Assembly: GCF_003721225.1 (NCBI RefSeq)
Contig: NZ_RIZI01000178.1
Coordinates: forward strand, 1 to 34,587
Direction: 5' to 3'
From: Acidithiobacillus sulfuriphilus
Lineage (GTDB): Bacteria; Pseudomonadota; Gammaproteobacteria; Acidithiobacillales; Acidithiobacillaceae
Length of the DNA stretch: 34,587 nucleotides
Positions 7,437-17,651 of the stretch are shown in pieces; the first letter of the stretch is position 1, and the number at the start of each line of letters is the position of its first letter. Under the pieces are notes generated by a model. It saw only the letters and a list, made by a program, of their open reading frames with translations. It ran no database searches and was not told where the DNA came from. The translations under genes were made by a program, and so were the position numbers.

Positions 7437-8096
7437 CTAGCGAATTCCAGCCAGCATGTTCCAGCCGGCGGCATCTTCGGGACCGAAACATTTGCCGTAG
7501 TCGTTGCAAACGCTACAGCTCGGCGCCTGGCAGAGGGATACTGCCGCCTGGTCGCAGAGTTGTTTGTAGAAAAATTTCTTCCATTTCATGTTGCCGCTAT
7601 TCTTGCCATGGAGATCCGGAAAATGGCGGCGGAGCAAAGCACTCAGATCGTCGCGGCCGGTGAACCCCAGGTCTTGCCAGAGATGATCATTCCCCATGCA
7701 GGCGCTGGCGATGAGGGAGGCAAACCATTCCTCTTCCTCTCCGGCCCCACCACGATGGTTGAGAAAAAGTTGGCGTAAATCGGTCGTCTCTTGCTCCCGT
7801 GGAGCGGCTTGGGGCTCCCCGTGTCCGCCGTAGCAGCGGCACAGAAAATGCTCACCGGCGGCAAGATGAAGATAGACCTTCATGCACTGGTCAAAGGGCT
7901 TGGCATCCAGGGCCTGGGGAAAATAGCGGTTCAGCAGATGGCGGAAGTCCGTAGGCGACAGGCCCAGGGCGGCGCGCAGGGCACCGGTCAGCCCCTGGGC
8001 GTGGAAACTGACACTCAGGGCAAAAAGCCGGGCATCCTCCGGGTCTTCCCGGGGGTCGCGACCCGCCATCAAATAGTCGTAGATGGGTGAGGGCAT
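7437..8096 (-). CDS. nifQ: NifQ, molybdenum donor for FeMo-cofactor synthesis
   Basis: 219 residues. The C-terminal cysteine motif C189-X4-C194-X2-C197-X5-C203 (CQAPSCSVCNDYGKC) is the diagnostic NifQ signature. It binds an iron-sulfur cluster on which a Mo-Fe-S precursor forms before Mo is passed to NifEN/NifH. Upstream of it, KKFFYKQLCDQA matches the usual W-K-x-F-[FL]-Y-x-x-[LI]-C sequence. The ATG at 8096 is preceded by AAGGAGG at good spacing. It lies 30 bases downstream of fdxB, and the two products are known to interact functionally in FeMo-co synthesis. Confidence 0.93.
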   Translation of the reverse strand: MPSPIYDYLMAGRDPREDPEDARLFALSVSFHAQGLTGALRAALGLSPTDFRHLLNRYFPQALDAKPFDQCMKVYLHLAAGEHFLCRCYGGHGEPQAAPREQETTDLRQLFLNHRGGAGEEEEWFASLIASACMGNDHLWQDLGFTGRDDLSALLRRHFPDLHGKNSGNMKWKKFFYKQLCDQAAVSLCQAPSCSVCNDYGKCFGPEDAAGWNMLAGIR

Positions 8097-8126
8097 TTTT
8101 TCCTCCTTGCCGCCAGGCGTCCTGTC

Positions 8127-8432
8127 CTAGGCGAGTATCAGCTCGTTTTGGATGGCGGCGTGGGTATAGCAATCCTTGGGACACGCCCGGGAACAGGCCT
8201 CGCAACCGATGCACAGTTCCGGGTGCTCGATGGTCATCACCTTCCGCTCCGCCTCATCGTCGTCCGCCGCCACCATCTCCCCGTCTTCATTGACGCCCTT
8301 GAGCAGAAGCACGCCCCGGCCGCAGGCGCGAAAGCAGCGCCCGCAGCCGATACACTTTTCCTCGTTGAGCTGCTCCACGAAATGGGGCGTCCAGGTGAGC
8401 CCGCCCTTGGTCTGTGCGGTGAGGGTTGTCAC
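8127..8432 (-). CDS. fdxB: Nif-specific ferredoxin III (2 x [4Fe-4S])
   Basis: 101 residues with two cluster motifs: C27-X2-C30-X2-C33-X3-C37 ([11 protein letters not shown]) and C74-X2-C77-X2-C80-X3-C84 ([12 protein letters not shown]). An insertion of about 36 residues between them is typical of the nif ferredoxin III family. It probably feeds electrons to FeMo-co assembly. The start is a GTG at 8432 with GGGAGGA upstream; the longer frame to 8561 runs through the preceding gene and is rejected. The ribosome site overlaps the last codons of the CCE_0567-type gene, leaving a four-base gap and suggesting translational coupling. Confidence 0.92.
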   Translation of the reverse strand: MTTLTAQTKGGLTWTPHFVEQLNEEKCIGCGRCFRACGRGVLLLKGVNEDGEMVAADDDEAERKVMTIEHPELCIGCEACSRACPKDCYTHAAIQNELILA

Positions 8433-8436
8433 GGAC

Positions 8437-8700
8437 TTATCCTCCCGCAAAGGCGGCCAAGCGCTCTCTGGCCGCCGCCAACTCGCTGTACGCGGTATGC
8501 GTGTGCAAGGCGAGATCCATGATGTTTTCCCAGCCGATGGGGAGATCCTCGGCGAGGTCATGGAGATCCATTTTCAGTCGTGTTGCCTGGGCATTCAGCT
8601 TTTTTATTTCTGCTTTCAGCGCCTCTTTCTCATCCATAATGGACTCCCAATGCCGGGTTTGTTCCTCTACAACCAGTTCCATTTCCAGTACGTTTGACAT
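8437..8700 (-). CDS. CCE_0567-type (DUF683) small nif metalloprotein
   Basis: 87 residues forming two helices: [31 protein letters not shown], then a [18 protein letters not shown] helix. The order [24 protein letters not shown] is the hallmark of the nif-associated DUF683/CCE_0567 family. Its Cyanothece member is a small dimeric helical protein that binds metal. The exact role is unknown. It sits between the DUF269 gene and fdxB, the usual nifX-DUF269-DUF683-fdxB order. Confidence 0.9.
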   Translation of the reverse strand: MSNVLEMELVVEEQTRHWESIMDEKEALKAEIKKLNAQATRLKMDLHDLAEDLPIGWENIMDLALHTHTAYSELAAARERLAAFAGG

Positions 8701-8724
8701 GACTGCGTCCTCCGTTCGATCGCG

Positions 8725-9192
8725 TCAATATCGCGCCACCGCGGGGAATTGTTCGATCATTTCCACGGCGGCACTCACCAGCTTGTCCCCTTCTTCGGCG
8801 AGCTTTTCCATGCTCGGGAAGCCGAAGCGATGCACATCCCGCAATTGTTTGTTCACCACAATCAGCCTGCCGGCAATGAGCACCATGCGGCCAAAGCCCT
8901 CATGACTCATCTTCATCATCGGCGCTACCATGATCCCCGTGCGCCGTTCCGTGGCCAGGCCAACGGCGTTGTAAAACAGCTCCACACGCCATAATACCTC
9001 GGGGTCCGGATCGCCGATGATGGGCAATGCCTTGCGTTGCTCCTTATCGAGGATATACGGGGCCAATAACAATTCGTCCGACTTCTTCTCCCAGGCTCCA
9101 TAGCTATCCTGCGCCCGCCATTGTTTGACCAGTTCACGGATGAAGGCCGATTCCATGGGGTTCGGCACGATGACTGCGGCGTTTTCAGGCAT
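8725..9192 (-). CDS. NifX-associated protein (DUF269)
   Basis: 155 residues. It contains [45 protein letters not shown] and a C-terminal [27 protein letters not shown]. These blocks are characteristic of the DUF269 nitrogen-fixation family always found next to nifX. No cysteine motif is present. The ATG (9192) overlaps the end of nifX by eight bases. The biochemical role is unknown; genetics in other diazotrophs places it in or near cofactor synthesis. Confidence 0.92.
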   Translation of the reverse strand: MPENAAVIVPNPMESAFIRELVKQWRAQDSYGAWEKKSDELLLAPYILDKEQRKALPIIGDPDPEVLWRVELFYNAVGLATERRTGIMVAPMMKMSHEGFGRMVLIAGRLIVVNKQLRDVHRFGFPSMEKLAEEGDKLVSAAVEMIEQFPAVARY

Positions 9193-9598
9193 GACTCATT
9201 TCCTCTTCGTCAAAATTGAATTGACGCTCCTGTCCCTTGAGCATGGCTTTGCGCAGCCAGGGCGGTGGGGCGTCGCGCAACACGACTTGCAATTTGTTCA
9301 GGATATCCGTGATGGACTCCGGTTCGTTGACCTTGATGGGATGCACCTTCATGGCAACGACCCGTGCAGCGCCGGATCCGCCGATGGCGGCGACATAGAG
9401 AATGGCACAGTCCTTGATGGCATCCAGTTTGGGTGCCAACTTATCCTCGTTGCCGTCTTCGGCCAGTTCGCCGTCGAATTGAATGGCCTCTAAAAATTGA
9501 TGCCCATCCGCCGTGACTTCATAGATGGCTACATTTTTCGCCCAACCAAAGTGGGCATCGACCCTTTTCATATCCTGTGTAGCAAAGGCAATCTTCAT
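9185..9598 (-). CDS. nifX: NifX, FeMo-cofactor precursor carrier
   Basis: 137 residues. The N-terminus [27 protein letters not shown] is the NifX/NafY/NifB-C-terminal cofactor-binding fold, with the conserved histidine of AHFG. A C-terminal [23 protein letters not shown] segment is typical of true NifX. NifX binds NifB-co and the VK-cluster, shuttling precursors between NifB and NifEN. Start 9598 was chosen because GGGAGGAGCT directly precedes it; the longer frame to 9721 lies inside nifN. It overlaps the DUF269 gene. Confidence 0.94.
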   Translation of the reverse strand: MKIAFATQDMKRVDAHFGWAKNVAIYEVTADGHQFLEAIQFDGELAEDGNEDKLAPKLDAIKDCAILYVAAIGGSGAARVVAMKVHPIKVNEPESITDILNKLQVVLRDAPPPWLRKAMLKGQERQFNFDEEEMSHA

Positions 9599-9650
9599 AG
9601 CTCCTCCCTGGCGCGACCCTGGCCCCTCGGCGATCCCTTGACCACCGATC

Positions 9651-11009
9651 CTAACCAACCGCAATCTGCGAACGTGCATGATCTCCTCCTGGCAAGGGCC
9701 AACTCTCCGGATGGTGTTCATGGGTATTGGCCATCAGCAGATTGCCCACCTCGAAGAGCAAATCCCGGGTACCTCGATAACCCACCGTGAGCCGATGGGT
9801 GGCCCCCAGGCGATCGAAAATAGGCAAGCCCATGCGCAAAAAAGGAATGCCGAGATGCTCGGCGGCCTGGCGCCCATGGGAGTGGGTAATGAGCAGATCG
9901 CAATCAGTGGCCCGCGCCTCCAGATCTTCCAGGTCGCCGATCACCACCTCCTGGCAAGCCATCTGCTCCAGGAGCGGCGATTGGGTGGTGGTGACCGCCG
10001 TTGCGACAACCGCACCCATTTCCGTCAGCCATGTCGCCAGGGTCCATAGCAGGTCCGGCTCAGCGCCGATGGCGATGCGTTTGCCCCCAAAGTAGAAATG
10101 GCCGTCGAGCATGGCATCCATGAGTTGACTGCGCTGGCGGCGATATTTCTCCGGAACCGGCGCATCACTCAGTTGGGCCAGGCAATCCAGTAGTTGATCG
10201 TTGGGCTCCAGTCCGGTGAGCCGCTCCAGGAGGATATAGGGCTGCCCGGTCTTGCGTGCCAGCGCCTCGGCGGCGGGACGCATCTGCTCGCCGATGGCGA
10301 TGGTCAACTCCGCCTCGCCCATGGTGCGAATCTCGTCCAGGCCGGCCCCCCCGAGGGTATTGGGAGAGAAATCGTCGGGAATATGGCCATCCAGGGATCC
10401 GGAGAGGTCCGGCAGGAAGGTGGCGTGGAGGCCGAAGGCCGCCGCCATTTCGCGGAGTTCCTCGATATCCGCCACCGTCAGATGCGAACCCAAAAGGAAA
10501 TTGACCTGCCCCGCGACCCTGGCGGCCGTAGGCTCCACCAAGGCATCCACCATATTCCTGACCGCCTTGCTCCAGCCATCCTGAAAGGCGTCCTGGAAAT
10601 CCGGGGTGGAGACATAGACCACGGCAAGATCGTCCAATTCCGGGTGCGCGGCCTGAAAAGATTTGAGATAGCCGTCCACATCGTCACCTTTGGTCTCGGT
10701 GACCCCGGTGGAACAGATGCCGATGATGCGTGGATTGGCGCGTTTCTGGATGTTGAGAATGGCATTGCCGATATTGTCCAGCCCCCCCAGAACCGTGGCC
10801 ACCTCGTTCATCGCGGTGGTCTGCAACGGAATGCTTTCCCGGAAATGACGCACGAAGAGCACCAGGCCGAAAGCCGTACAGCCCTGGGAGCCGTGCAGCA
10901 TGGGCATGCACTGGGCGAGGCCCAGGAAGGCCAGGGCGCCGCCGATGGGCTGGCTCATCTTCAGGGGATTTACGGTACAAGCCTTGTGACTGACGGTTAC
11001 GGTAGCCAT
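9651..11009 (-). CDS. nifN: NifN, FeMo-cofactor scaffold beta subunit
   Basis: 452 residues, paralogue of NifK. The N-terminal block KACTVNPLKMSQPIGGALAFLG, then LHGSQGCTAFGLVLFVRHFRE, matches NifN P-cluster-like cysteine positions. GICSTGVTETKGDDVDGYL follows, and RMGLPIFDRLGA near the C-terminus mirrors NifK. With NifE it forms the tetramer on which NifB-co matures to FeMo-co. The ATG overlaps the end of nifE by 13 bases, with GGGAGG upstream, so nifE and nifN are coupled. Confidence 0.96.
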   Translation of the reverse strand: MATVTVSHKACTVNPLKMSQPIGGALAFLGLAQCMPMLHGSQGCTAFGLVLFVRHFRESIPLQTTAMNEVATVLGGLDNIGNAILNIQKRANPRIIGICSTGVTETKGDDVDGYLKSFQAAHPELDDLAVVYVSTPDFQDAFQDGWSKAVRNMVDALVEPTAARVAGQVNFLLGSHLTVADIEELREMAAAFGLHATFLPDLSGSLDGHIPDDFSPNTLGGAGLDEIRTMGEAELTIAIGEQMRPAAEALARKTGQPYILLERLTGLEPNDQLLDCLAQLSDAPVPEKYRRQRSQLMDAMLDGHFYFGGKRIAIGAEPDLLWTLATWLTEMGAVVATAVTTTQSPLLEQMACQEVVIGDLEDLEARATDCDLLITHSHGRQAAEHLGIPFLRMGLPIFDRLGATHRLTVGYRGTRDLLFEVGNLLMANTHEHHPESWPLPGGDHARSQIAVG

Positions 11010-12397
11010 TGCGCCGCCTCCCGGGCGTCCCAGGGCGCCGCCTTGCGCAGTTGCGACCAGATGGGGTTGTAGAGCGCCTTGTCGATTTCCCGCACCAAGT
11101 CCACCATCCCTTCATAGCCGGCATAGGCATGATGTCTTTCCTGGTTGATGTCCAGCCACGGGACCTTGGCCTTGAGGGCGACGAATTGCGAGCGGCCGCC
11201 GGAGAGCATGATGTCGGCCTGGGCCTCGCTGAGCATCTTGTACATCTCCCGCGGCGTCATGTCGTCGATCATGTGGGCGTCCTGGCCCATGATCTCCTTG
11301 ATGCGCTCCTTGTCTTCCGCGGTGGATTTCTTGACGCTGGTGCCCACCACTTCCATGCCTACTTCCTGGAGGGCCGCGACCACGGACCAGGATTTCACGC
11401 CGCCGGTGATGAGCAGGACGCGCTTGCCGCGCAGGCGCGGTTTATAGGCCGCCAGGCGCTCCCAGGCGCGCGCCTCCTCCCGCTGAATGAGGGCTTCCGT
11501 GCGCTCCAGCAGTTCGGCGGGGGCGCCGCGTTCCACCAGCAGCCGCGAGATCTCCCGCAGCGACTCGCTGGTGTCGGAAATGCCGTAAAAGGAGCCCTCG
11601 AAAAAGGGAATCTGGTAACGCTCTTCCATCTTGCGGGCGATATTGATCATCGCCTTGGAACACACCATCATGGCTGCGCGGGCACGATGGGACTGGGCTA
11701 TTTCATGGTATTTGGCGTCGCCGCTGATACAGGCCAGGATGCGGATGCCGAGATGCTCCAGCAGGGGCTTGACCTGCCAGAGCTCGCCGGAAAGGTTGTA
11801 TTCGCCGATGATATTGATGTCATAGGGCGTAGTGCTTTCCGGCTCCTCCGTACCGATGACATAATCGAGCAGCGCTTCGCCGGCCAGCTTGTTGCCAAGA
11901 TTCTTGGCGCCGACAAAGCCGGGGGCGTTAATCGGGATAACGGGCTTGGCGAATTTGGCGCTGGCGGCTTTGCAGACCGCTTCGATATCGTCGCCGATCA
12001 TTGCCGGGACGCAGGTCTGATACACGAAAACGGCGGGAGGATCGTATTTGTCGATGATCTCCTTGATGGATTTGAACAGGTGCTTTTCACCCCCGTAGAC
12101 CACATCCAGTTCGTTGATGTCGGTGGTGAAACCGGTGCGGTAGAGCCGTGATCCCGAGGATTTGGCGCCGCGGTTGTCCCAGGAGTTGCCTTCACAGGCA
12201 ATGGGACCGTGGACCAGATGAGCGACGTCGGTGATGGGTTGCAGCGCGATCTTGGCGCCGTCAAAGGCGCATCCGCCTGCAGCCGCGCCAGGCTGCAACT
12301 GCTTGGCGCAGCCTTTTTTACGCTCCTTGTCGGACTTCGTTTGGTTCTTGGCGCAACCCGGCTCGTTGAAGACTTCCTGGATCTTGTTCTGCAACAT
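10997..12397 (-). CDS. nifE: NifE, FeMo-cofactor scaffold alpha subunit
   Basis: 466 residues, paralogue of NifD. Recognisable blocks are [73 protein letters not shown], and a C-terminal PWLDINQERHHAYAGYEGMVDL. The last replaces the NifD FeMo-co histidine region. An early lysine- and cysteine-rich stretch (CAKNQTKSDKERKKGCAKQ) is usual for NifE. Ribosome site GGGAGG lies just before the ATG at 12397. The gene is 18 bases after the 2Fe-2S ferredoxin gene. Confidence 0.96.
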   Translation of the reverse strand: MLQNKIQEVFNEPGCAKNQTKSDKERKKGCAKQLQPGAAAGGCAFDGAKIALQPITDVAHLVHGPIACEGNSWDNRGAKSSGSRLYRTGFTTDINELDVVYGGEKHLFKSIKEIIDKYDPPAVFVYQTCVPAMIGDDIEAVCKAASAKFAKPVIPINAPGFVGAKNLGNKLAGEALLDYVIGTEEPESTTPYDINIIGEYNLSGELWQVKPLLEHLGIRILACISGDAKYHEIAQSHRARAAMMVCSKAMINIARKMEERYQIPFFEGSFYGISDTSESLREISRLLVERGAPAELLERTEALIQREEARAWERLAAYKPRLRGKRVLLITGGVKSWSVVAALQEVGMEVVGTSVKKSTAEDKERIKEIMGQDAHMIDDMTPREMYKMLSEAQADIMLSGGRSQFVALKAKVPWLDINQERHHAYAGYEGMVDLVREIDKALYNPIWSQLRKAAPWDAREAAQWLP

Positions 12398-12415
12398 GGA
12401 GCACCTCCCAGTACG

Positions 12416-12760
12416 TCAAAATGCCACAAAGAATTGATCGCTGGTTTCCACCATGCACTGGCATGCCAGCCGCCAGCGCGGCCCTTTCCACTGCACCAGG
12501 TCGTCGCCCTCATCGATACAGGAAACTTTGCCGACGGCGCGCAGCGTCCGTTTCTCAACCGGACTGAGATGCCCATGCCGGATCCCTTGCTGGGGAGTCA
12601 CCTGCACCGCACAAGTCCCGCAAATCCCCTGCTGGCAATGGACGGGTAACGGCACGTTAAATATGCGCGCCATTTTCAAGAGAGAGATGGGCTGATGACT
12701 GCGACACAGGATCGACCAGTCGCCACCGATGCGCGGTGAAATAAATTGCACCTGTCCCAT
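12416..12760 (-). CDS. 2Fe-2S plant-type ferredoxin between nifK and nifE
   Basis: 114 residues. Cysteine ligands C42-X4-C47-X2-C50 (CQQGICGTC) and C100 (RLACQC) give a plant-type [2Fe-2S] ferredoxin. The frame extends to 12847 but AAGGAG six bases before 12760 fixes the start there. It sits inside the nifHDK-nifEN operon, 19 bases after nifK. It may donate electrons to nitrogenase or, like the Azotobacter FeSII (Shethna) protein, protect it; position alone does not decide between these. An extra cysteine (C102) lies two residues after the last ligand. Confidence 0.88.
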   Translation of the reverse strand: MGQVQFISPRIGGDWSILCRSHQPISLLKMARIFNVPLPVHCQQGICGTCAVQVTPQQGIRHGHLSPVEKRTLRAVGKVSCIDEGDDLVQWKGPRWRLACQCMVETSDQFFVAF

Positions 12761-12779
12761 CTCTCGCTCCTTATAGCGA

Positions 12780-14336
12780 TTAACGGATGATGTCGAAACT
12801 ATAATCGCTCTTGCTCGGGACATTGGTGTTCTTGTCCATCTCGTCAAAGACCTTGTCCAGCACCGTCACCAGGACATTCATGCTGCCCTGATAGCCCCAG
12901 ATCGGGTAACGATGATGATGGTGACGATCAAAGATGGGGAAGCCGATGCGGATGAGCGGAGTACCGGTATCCCGTTCGAGAAACTTGCCGTAGGTGTTGC
13001 CAATCATGAAATCCACCGGCTCGGTGAAGAGCAGCGAGCGCATATGCCAAAGATCCTTGCCCGGATAGGCATGACATCCCTTGCCGAAGGGAGAATGGTC
13101 GAATAAGTTCTGCATTTTTCCTGCCCAATCCTTGCTGCCATTGGTAGCCAAGACATGGGTGGGTTCAGCGCCCAGTTCCATCAGGAAGGCAGACATGCCG
13201 AGGCAAAAATCCGGGTCGCCATAAAGGGCGAATTTCTTGCCGTGGATATGGGCAGTGGAATCCGCAACCGCATCCACCAAACGACCGCGTTCCTTCTCCA
13301 GTTCGGCAGGAATCTCCTTGCCGGTGATTCGCGCCACTTCCATGAGCAGTTTATCCGTAGCGGCGATGCCGATGGGGCAATGCAGGCTGACCGTTTCCTG
13401 GCCCTTTTCGGTGATGTACGCCATCGTCTTTTCCGTGCTAAACCATTGCATGGAGATCGTGGCTTTGGCATGGAGGGCATTGGCCGTATCTTCCAGCGTC
13501 GTTCCCCCGTCATACATACGAAACTCGCCATCGGCAGGGGTATCCCAGACATCGCTGTTGTCAGCGAGAATGGTATAATCGACCCCCATCAGATTGAAGA
13601 TCCTCTTCACTTCCCGCAGATTGCCGACAGTATAGCCATCGAAGCCGCCGATCAGGTTGATCTTCGCGTTGGGCTGGCGCTCCAGGGCCGGAACAGTGCC
13701 CGCCTTGCCGTCCCAGAAATGGGTGAGAATGCCTTTCAGGGCGTTGTCATAGCCGGTGATGTGGCTACCGACAAAGGCTGGCGTGTGGGCGAAGGGCACA
13801 TCGTATTCCTCCGGCACGCTACCCTTTTCCTTGGAGGTTTTGATAAAGGCGTTGAGATCATCGCCGATCACCTCGGCCATGCAGGTCGTCGAAACGGCAA
13901 TCATCTTCGGCTTGTACATGTTGTAAGTGTTGGCCAAGCCATCGATCATGTTATTCAGACCACCGAAAACCGCTGCATCTTCGGTCATGGATGACGATAC
14001 GCAGGACGATGGTTCCTTGAAATGGCGGCTGAAATGACTGCGATAATAGGCCACGCAACCCTGGGAACCATGGACGAAGGGCATGGTGCTTTCAAAGCCC
14101 ACGGCGGCAAAAACGGCGCCCAAAGGCTGGCAGGCCTTGGCGGGGTTGACGGTGAGGGCCTCCCGGGAGAAATTCTTTTCCCGGTATTCCATGGTTTTGG
14201 TCCATTCCCGGACCCGCTCGATATCCGCCGCAGGTTCTGGGTTCTCGAATTGCTTCTTGTTCTCGAACATCTCCAGATATTCCGGTTCGCGGAACAGGTT
14301 AAAATGGTCGAGGGTTTTATCGGCATTCTGACTCAT
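12780..14336 (-). CDS. nifK: NifK, MoFe-protein beta subunit
   Basis: 518 residues. P-cluster cysteines are present at C69 (AKACQPLGA), C94 ([18 protein letters not shown]) and C152 ([13 protein letters not shown]), spaced as in Azotobacter NifK (70, 95, 153). The C-terminal region [22 protein letters not shown] is canonical. With NifD it forms the alpha2-beta2 dinitrogenase. The start at 14336 follows AAGGAGCT; the frame to 14399 is not supported. A 93-base spacer with hairpins separates it from nifD. Confidence 0.98.
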   Translation of the reverse strand: MSQNADKTLDHFNLFREPEYLEMFENKKQFENPEPAADIERVREWTKTMEYREKNFSREALTVNPAKACQPLGAVFAAVGFESTMPFVHGSQGCVAYYRSHFSRHFKEPSSCVSSSMTEDAAVFGGLNNMIDGLANTYNMYKPKMIAVSTTCMAEVIGDDLNAFIKTSKEKGSVPEEYDVPFAHTPAFVGSHITGYDNALKGILTHFWDGKAGTVPALERQPNAKINLIGGFDGYTVGNLREVKRIFNLMGVDYTILADNSDVWDTPADGEFRMYDGGTTLEDTANALHAKATISMQWFSTEKTMAYITEKGQETVSLHCPIGIAATDKLLMEVARITGKEIPAELEKERGRLVDAVADSTAHIHGKKFALYGDPDFCLGMSAFLMELGAEPTHVLATNGSKDWAGKMQNLFDHSPFGKGCHAYPGKDLWHMRSLLFTEPVDFMIGNTYGKFLERDTGTPLIRIGFPIFDRHHHHRYPIWGYQGSMNVLVTVLDKVFDEMDKNTNVPSKSDYSFDIIR

Positions 14337-14358
14337 GGCAAGCTCCTTAAAAAGATCA

Positions 14359-14418
14359 GGGTGGAGGGGTGAGGTACCCGGGCCGGAGCCAGACCGCATG
14401 GCTCGCCACTTCCCACCC
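14359..14418 (-). other. Nested hairpins in the nifD-nifK spacer
   Basis: An inner perfect hairpin pairs 14386-14391 (GAGCCA) with 14399-14404 (TGGCTC) over a seven-base loop. An outer pair joins 14359-14364 (GGGTGG) to 14413-14418 (CCACCC). No T-run follows on the minus strand, so this is more likely an mRNA-processing or stability structure than a terminator. It could tune the NifK:NifD ratio. Confidence 0.4.
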
Positions 14419-14429
14419 TTGGTAATCCG

Positions 14430-15911
14430 TTAGTGTTGTTTCCAGGGCGCTTTGGTTAATGCCCACACGGGGTTATTGATGGCCATATCCATATCCCTGG
14501 CGAAAATGGCAAAACCGTCATAGCCATGGTAAGGACCGGAATAATCCCAGGAGTGCATCTGGCGGAAAGGAACGCCCATTTTCTGGAAGACATACTTTTC
14601 CTTGATGCCGGAACCAACGAGATCCGGTTTCACCGCCTCGACGAATTTCTCGAACTCGAAACCCGTGACGTCGTCATAAATGAGCGTGCCGTCCTTGATG
14701 TCGTGGGTGGTGCGCTGATAGTCATCGTTATGGCCGAATTCGTAACCGGTGCCCACCACTTCCATGCCGAGGTCCTCGTAGGCACCGATCACATGGCGCG
14801 GCCGCAACCCGCCGACAAAGAGCATGACCTTGCGCCCTTCCAGACGGGGCCGATATTTGGCAATCACGTCATCCGTCAATGCCCGGTATTTGGCGATGAC
14901 CCGCTCGGCACCGTCCTTGATCTTGTCGTCGAAGTAGCTGGCGATCTTGCGCAAGGATTCCTCAATCTTGGACGGTCCGAAGAAGTTGTATTCCACCCAC
15001 GGAATGCCGTGCTTTTCTTCCATGTAACGGGAGATATAATTCATGGAACGGTAACAGTGCAGGACATTCAGTTTGGACTTCGGGGAATTCTCCAGTTCGG
15101 CCAGAGATCCATCGCCGGACCACTGGGCGATCACGCGCAGGCCCATCTCCTCAAGCAGGATGCGTGAACTCCAGGCGTCGCCGCCGATATTGTAGTCGCC
15201 GATGATGGCCACATCGTAAGGCGTGCTGGCAAAGGCCGCTGGTTTGGCTCCACCCTTTTCAAAGACATAGTCGCGGATGCTGTCATTGGCGATATGATGT
15301 CCGAGCGATTGGGATACCCCCCGGAAGCCTTCGCAGCGCACCGGAACAATGGTCTTGCCACCGAATTCCTTCGACTTCTTCTTGGATACCGCTTCGATGT
15401 CGTCTCCGATCAAGCCGATGGGGCATTCCGATTGCACGGTGATGCCGTGATTCAGCGGGAAAAGATCCTGAATTTCGTCCATGATTTTTTCGAGCTTCTT
15501 ATCGCCGCCAAAAACGATGTCCTTTTCCTGAAAATCGGAGGTGAACTGCATCGTCACAAAGGTATCGACACCGGTGGTACCAATGTAATAATTCCGGCGC
15601 GCGGCCCAGGAATATTGTCCGCAGCCAACGGGGCCATGGGAAATGTGGATCATGTCCTTGATGGGACCCCAGACCACGCCCTTGGAACCGGCATAGGCGC
15701 AACCACGAATGGTCATTACGCCGGGGACGGTTTTGATATTGGACTTGACACCGCAGTCCGGTTTGCCTTCTTCGAATACGCCGAGATGCTTGGCCCGCTT
15801 TTTTGCGGTCTTCTCGGGGTATACCTTGAGCACCTCGTCGATCAGCGCGCGATTGCGGGCCTTGGTCTCCTGGGTGATCTGTGCCTTCGTTTCTTCAGCG
15901 GTAATGCTCAT
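14430..15911 (-). CDS. nifD: NifD, MoFe-protein alpha subunit
   Basis: 493 residues. P-cluster cysteines C71 (IRGCAYAG), C97 ([10 protein letters not shown]) and C163 ([11 protein letters not shown]) and FeMo-co ligands C286 ([10 protein letters not shown]) and H453 ([13 protein letters not shown]) are all present. All five sit nine or eleven residues after their Azotobacter counterparts. ATG 15911 is preceded by AAGGAG seven bases upstream; a GTG just before it at 15914 is less likely. The catalytic subunit looks fully functional. Confidence 0.98.
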   Translation of the reverse strand: MSITAEETKAQITQETKARNRALIDEVLKVYPEKTAKKRAKHLGVFEEGKPDCGVKSNIKTVPGVMTIRGCAYAGSKGVVWGPIKDMIHISHGPVGCGQYSWAARRNYYIGTTGVDTFVTMQFTSDFQEKDIVFGGDKKLEKIMDEIQDLFPLNHGITVQSECPIGLIGDDIEAVSKKKSKEFGGKTIVPVRCEGFRGVSQSLGHHIANDSIRDYVFEKGGAKPAAFASTPYDVAIIGDYNIGGDAWSSRILLEEMGLRVIAQWSGDGSLAELENSPKSKLNVLHCYRSMNYISRYMEEKHGIPWVEYNFFGPSKIEESLRKIASYFDDKIKDGAERVIAKYRALTDDVIAKYRPRLEGRKVMLFVGGLRPRHVIGAYEDLGMEVVGTGYEFGHNDDYQRTTHDIKDGTLIYDDVTGFEFEKFVEAVKPDLVGSGIKEKYVFQKMGVPFRQMHSWDYSGPYHGYDGFAIFARDMDMAINNPVWALTKAPWKQH

Positions 15912-15939
15912 CACATCTCTCCTTCAGCCATAATAAAGG

Positions 15940-15978
15940 GGGGGCATCCTGCGCCTTGCGGGGCAGAGGGATGCCCCC
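15940..15978 (-). other. Stem-loop between nifH and nifD
   Basis: Perfect ten-base arms, 15940-15949 (GGGGGCATCC) and 15969-15978 (GGATGCCCCC), enclose 19 bases that can form a small inner stem (CTGC/GCAG). The structure begins a few bases after the nifH stop. Only CCTTTATTA follows on the transcribed strand, so it is a leaky terminator or, more likely, a 3'-end stabiliser. Either would give more NifH than NifDK, as required stoichiometrically. Confidence 0.7.
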
Positions 15979-15983
15979 GCAAC

Positions 15984-16982
<999 letters not shown>

Positions 16983-17040
16983 TCAAATAACATATTGTTA
17001 TATAAAGAAATAATTCGTTTGTTCCGCGTCATTTCCGTTC

Positions 17041-17056
17041 TGTTTGAAAGCCGACA
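17041..17056. promoter_or_regulatory. NifA upstream activator site (UAS) 1, nifH/draT region
   Basis: Perfect TGT-N10-ACA (TGTTTGAAAGCCGACA). Its centre is about 104 bases upstream of the predicted nifH start and about 168 upstream of the divergent draT-operon start, so it suits nifH best. The spacing to the second site is 30 bases, close to three helical turns. Confidence 0.85.
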
Positions 17057-17070
17057 AAACGGTCCGGCAA

Positions 17071-17086
17071 TGTCGGGAATGACACA
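17071..17086. promoter_or_regulatory. NifA upstream activator site (UAS) 2, nifH/draT region
   Basis: Perfect TGT-N10-ACA (TGTCGGGAATGACACA). Centre about 134 bases from the nifH start and 138 from the draT-operon start, so it is almost equidistant and could serve both promoters. Confidence 0.85.
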
Positions 17087-17190
17087 GATCGCGGGTGCTT
17101 TCGGACGCGCTGGCGGGTTTCTGTATGACTTCGGGGATGACAACGCCTTTATTCCCCATTGCGGAGATGTCCTCGCCGACCAATCGGCAT

Positions 17191-17206
17191 TGGCATGATT
17201 AATGCT
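17191..17206 (+). promoter_or_regulatory. Sigma-54-like promoter of the draT-nifA operon
   Basis: TGGCATGATTAATGCT has GG and GC with the correct ten-base spacing; only the TT before GC departs from consensus. The predicted start is near 17217. An ATG at 17202 falls inside this element, which rules it out as the first codon of the downstream gene and supports the ATG at 17256. Confidence 0.7.
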
Positions 17207-17255
17207 TTCTATTAACGACGGCCAAAGTTTGGCGGGGTTGAAGGGGAAAGCATTC

Positions 17256-17651
17256 ATGCAGATTGGAGTGGATAGCAGCCTGGCGGTGGGAAACCAGCGC
17301 ATCTTTGTGCTCGATAGCGATGAGATATCGCGCATGGCGGTGCAATTCATGTTGCACGACGAGTATGAGACCCACGAATTTAGTGCGTTGGCAGCCGCAG
17401 TCGGCAAGGCACGCGACTGGCCGCCGGACCTGCTCATCGTTGGCATAAGCTATCTGCAGGAGCAGGGGGTGCATCTCTTGGAGCAAATGGAGGTGGAATT
17501 CCCCGAGGCGCAACTGCTGCTCCTACTGGGGGAAGACGATTCCCCGGTGGCCCTGGCGGGTAAGGCCATGGGCTTGGCGCAACTGCGCAAACCCCTGCGC
17601 CTGGAAACGGTGCGCGGCACGGTGGCCATGATCCTGCGGAATGGGCAGTAA
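17256..17651 (+). CDS. Pseudo-receiver (response-regulator-like) protein upstream of draT
   Basis: 131 residues with a CheY-like receiver fold: strand RIFVLDSDE with paired acidic residues, helix, second strand, PPDLLIVGISYL, LLLLLGEDDS, and a closing RKPLRLETVRG with the conserved Lys-Pro. The phospho-acceptor Asp at the end of the third strand is replaced by Gly63, so ordinary phosphorylation is not expected. It has no output domain. Start 17256 follows GGGGAAAG; 17202 lies in the promoter. It overlaps draT by 11 bases, so it is the first gene of the draT-draG-nifO-nifA operon. Its role is unknown; a protein-interaction signal for DraT/DraG or NifA is one possibility. Confidence 0.78.
   Translation: MQIGVDSSLAVGNQRIFVLDSDEISRMAVQFMLHDEYETHEFSALAAAVGKARDWPPDLLIVGISYLQEQGVHLLEQMEVEFPEAQLLLLLGEDDSPVALAGKAMGLAQLRKPLRLETVRGTVAMILRNGQ

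Noticed and set aside
10194..12151. Plus-strand open frames of 292 and 380 residues opposite nifN and nifE
   Set aside because: Shadows of well-recognised nif genes without ribosome sites or domains.
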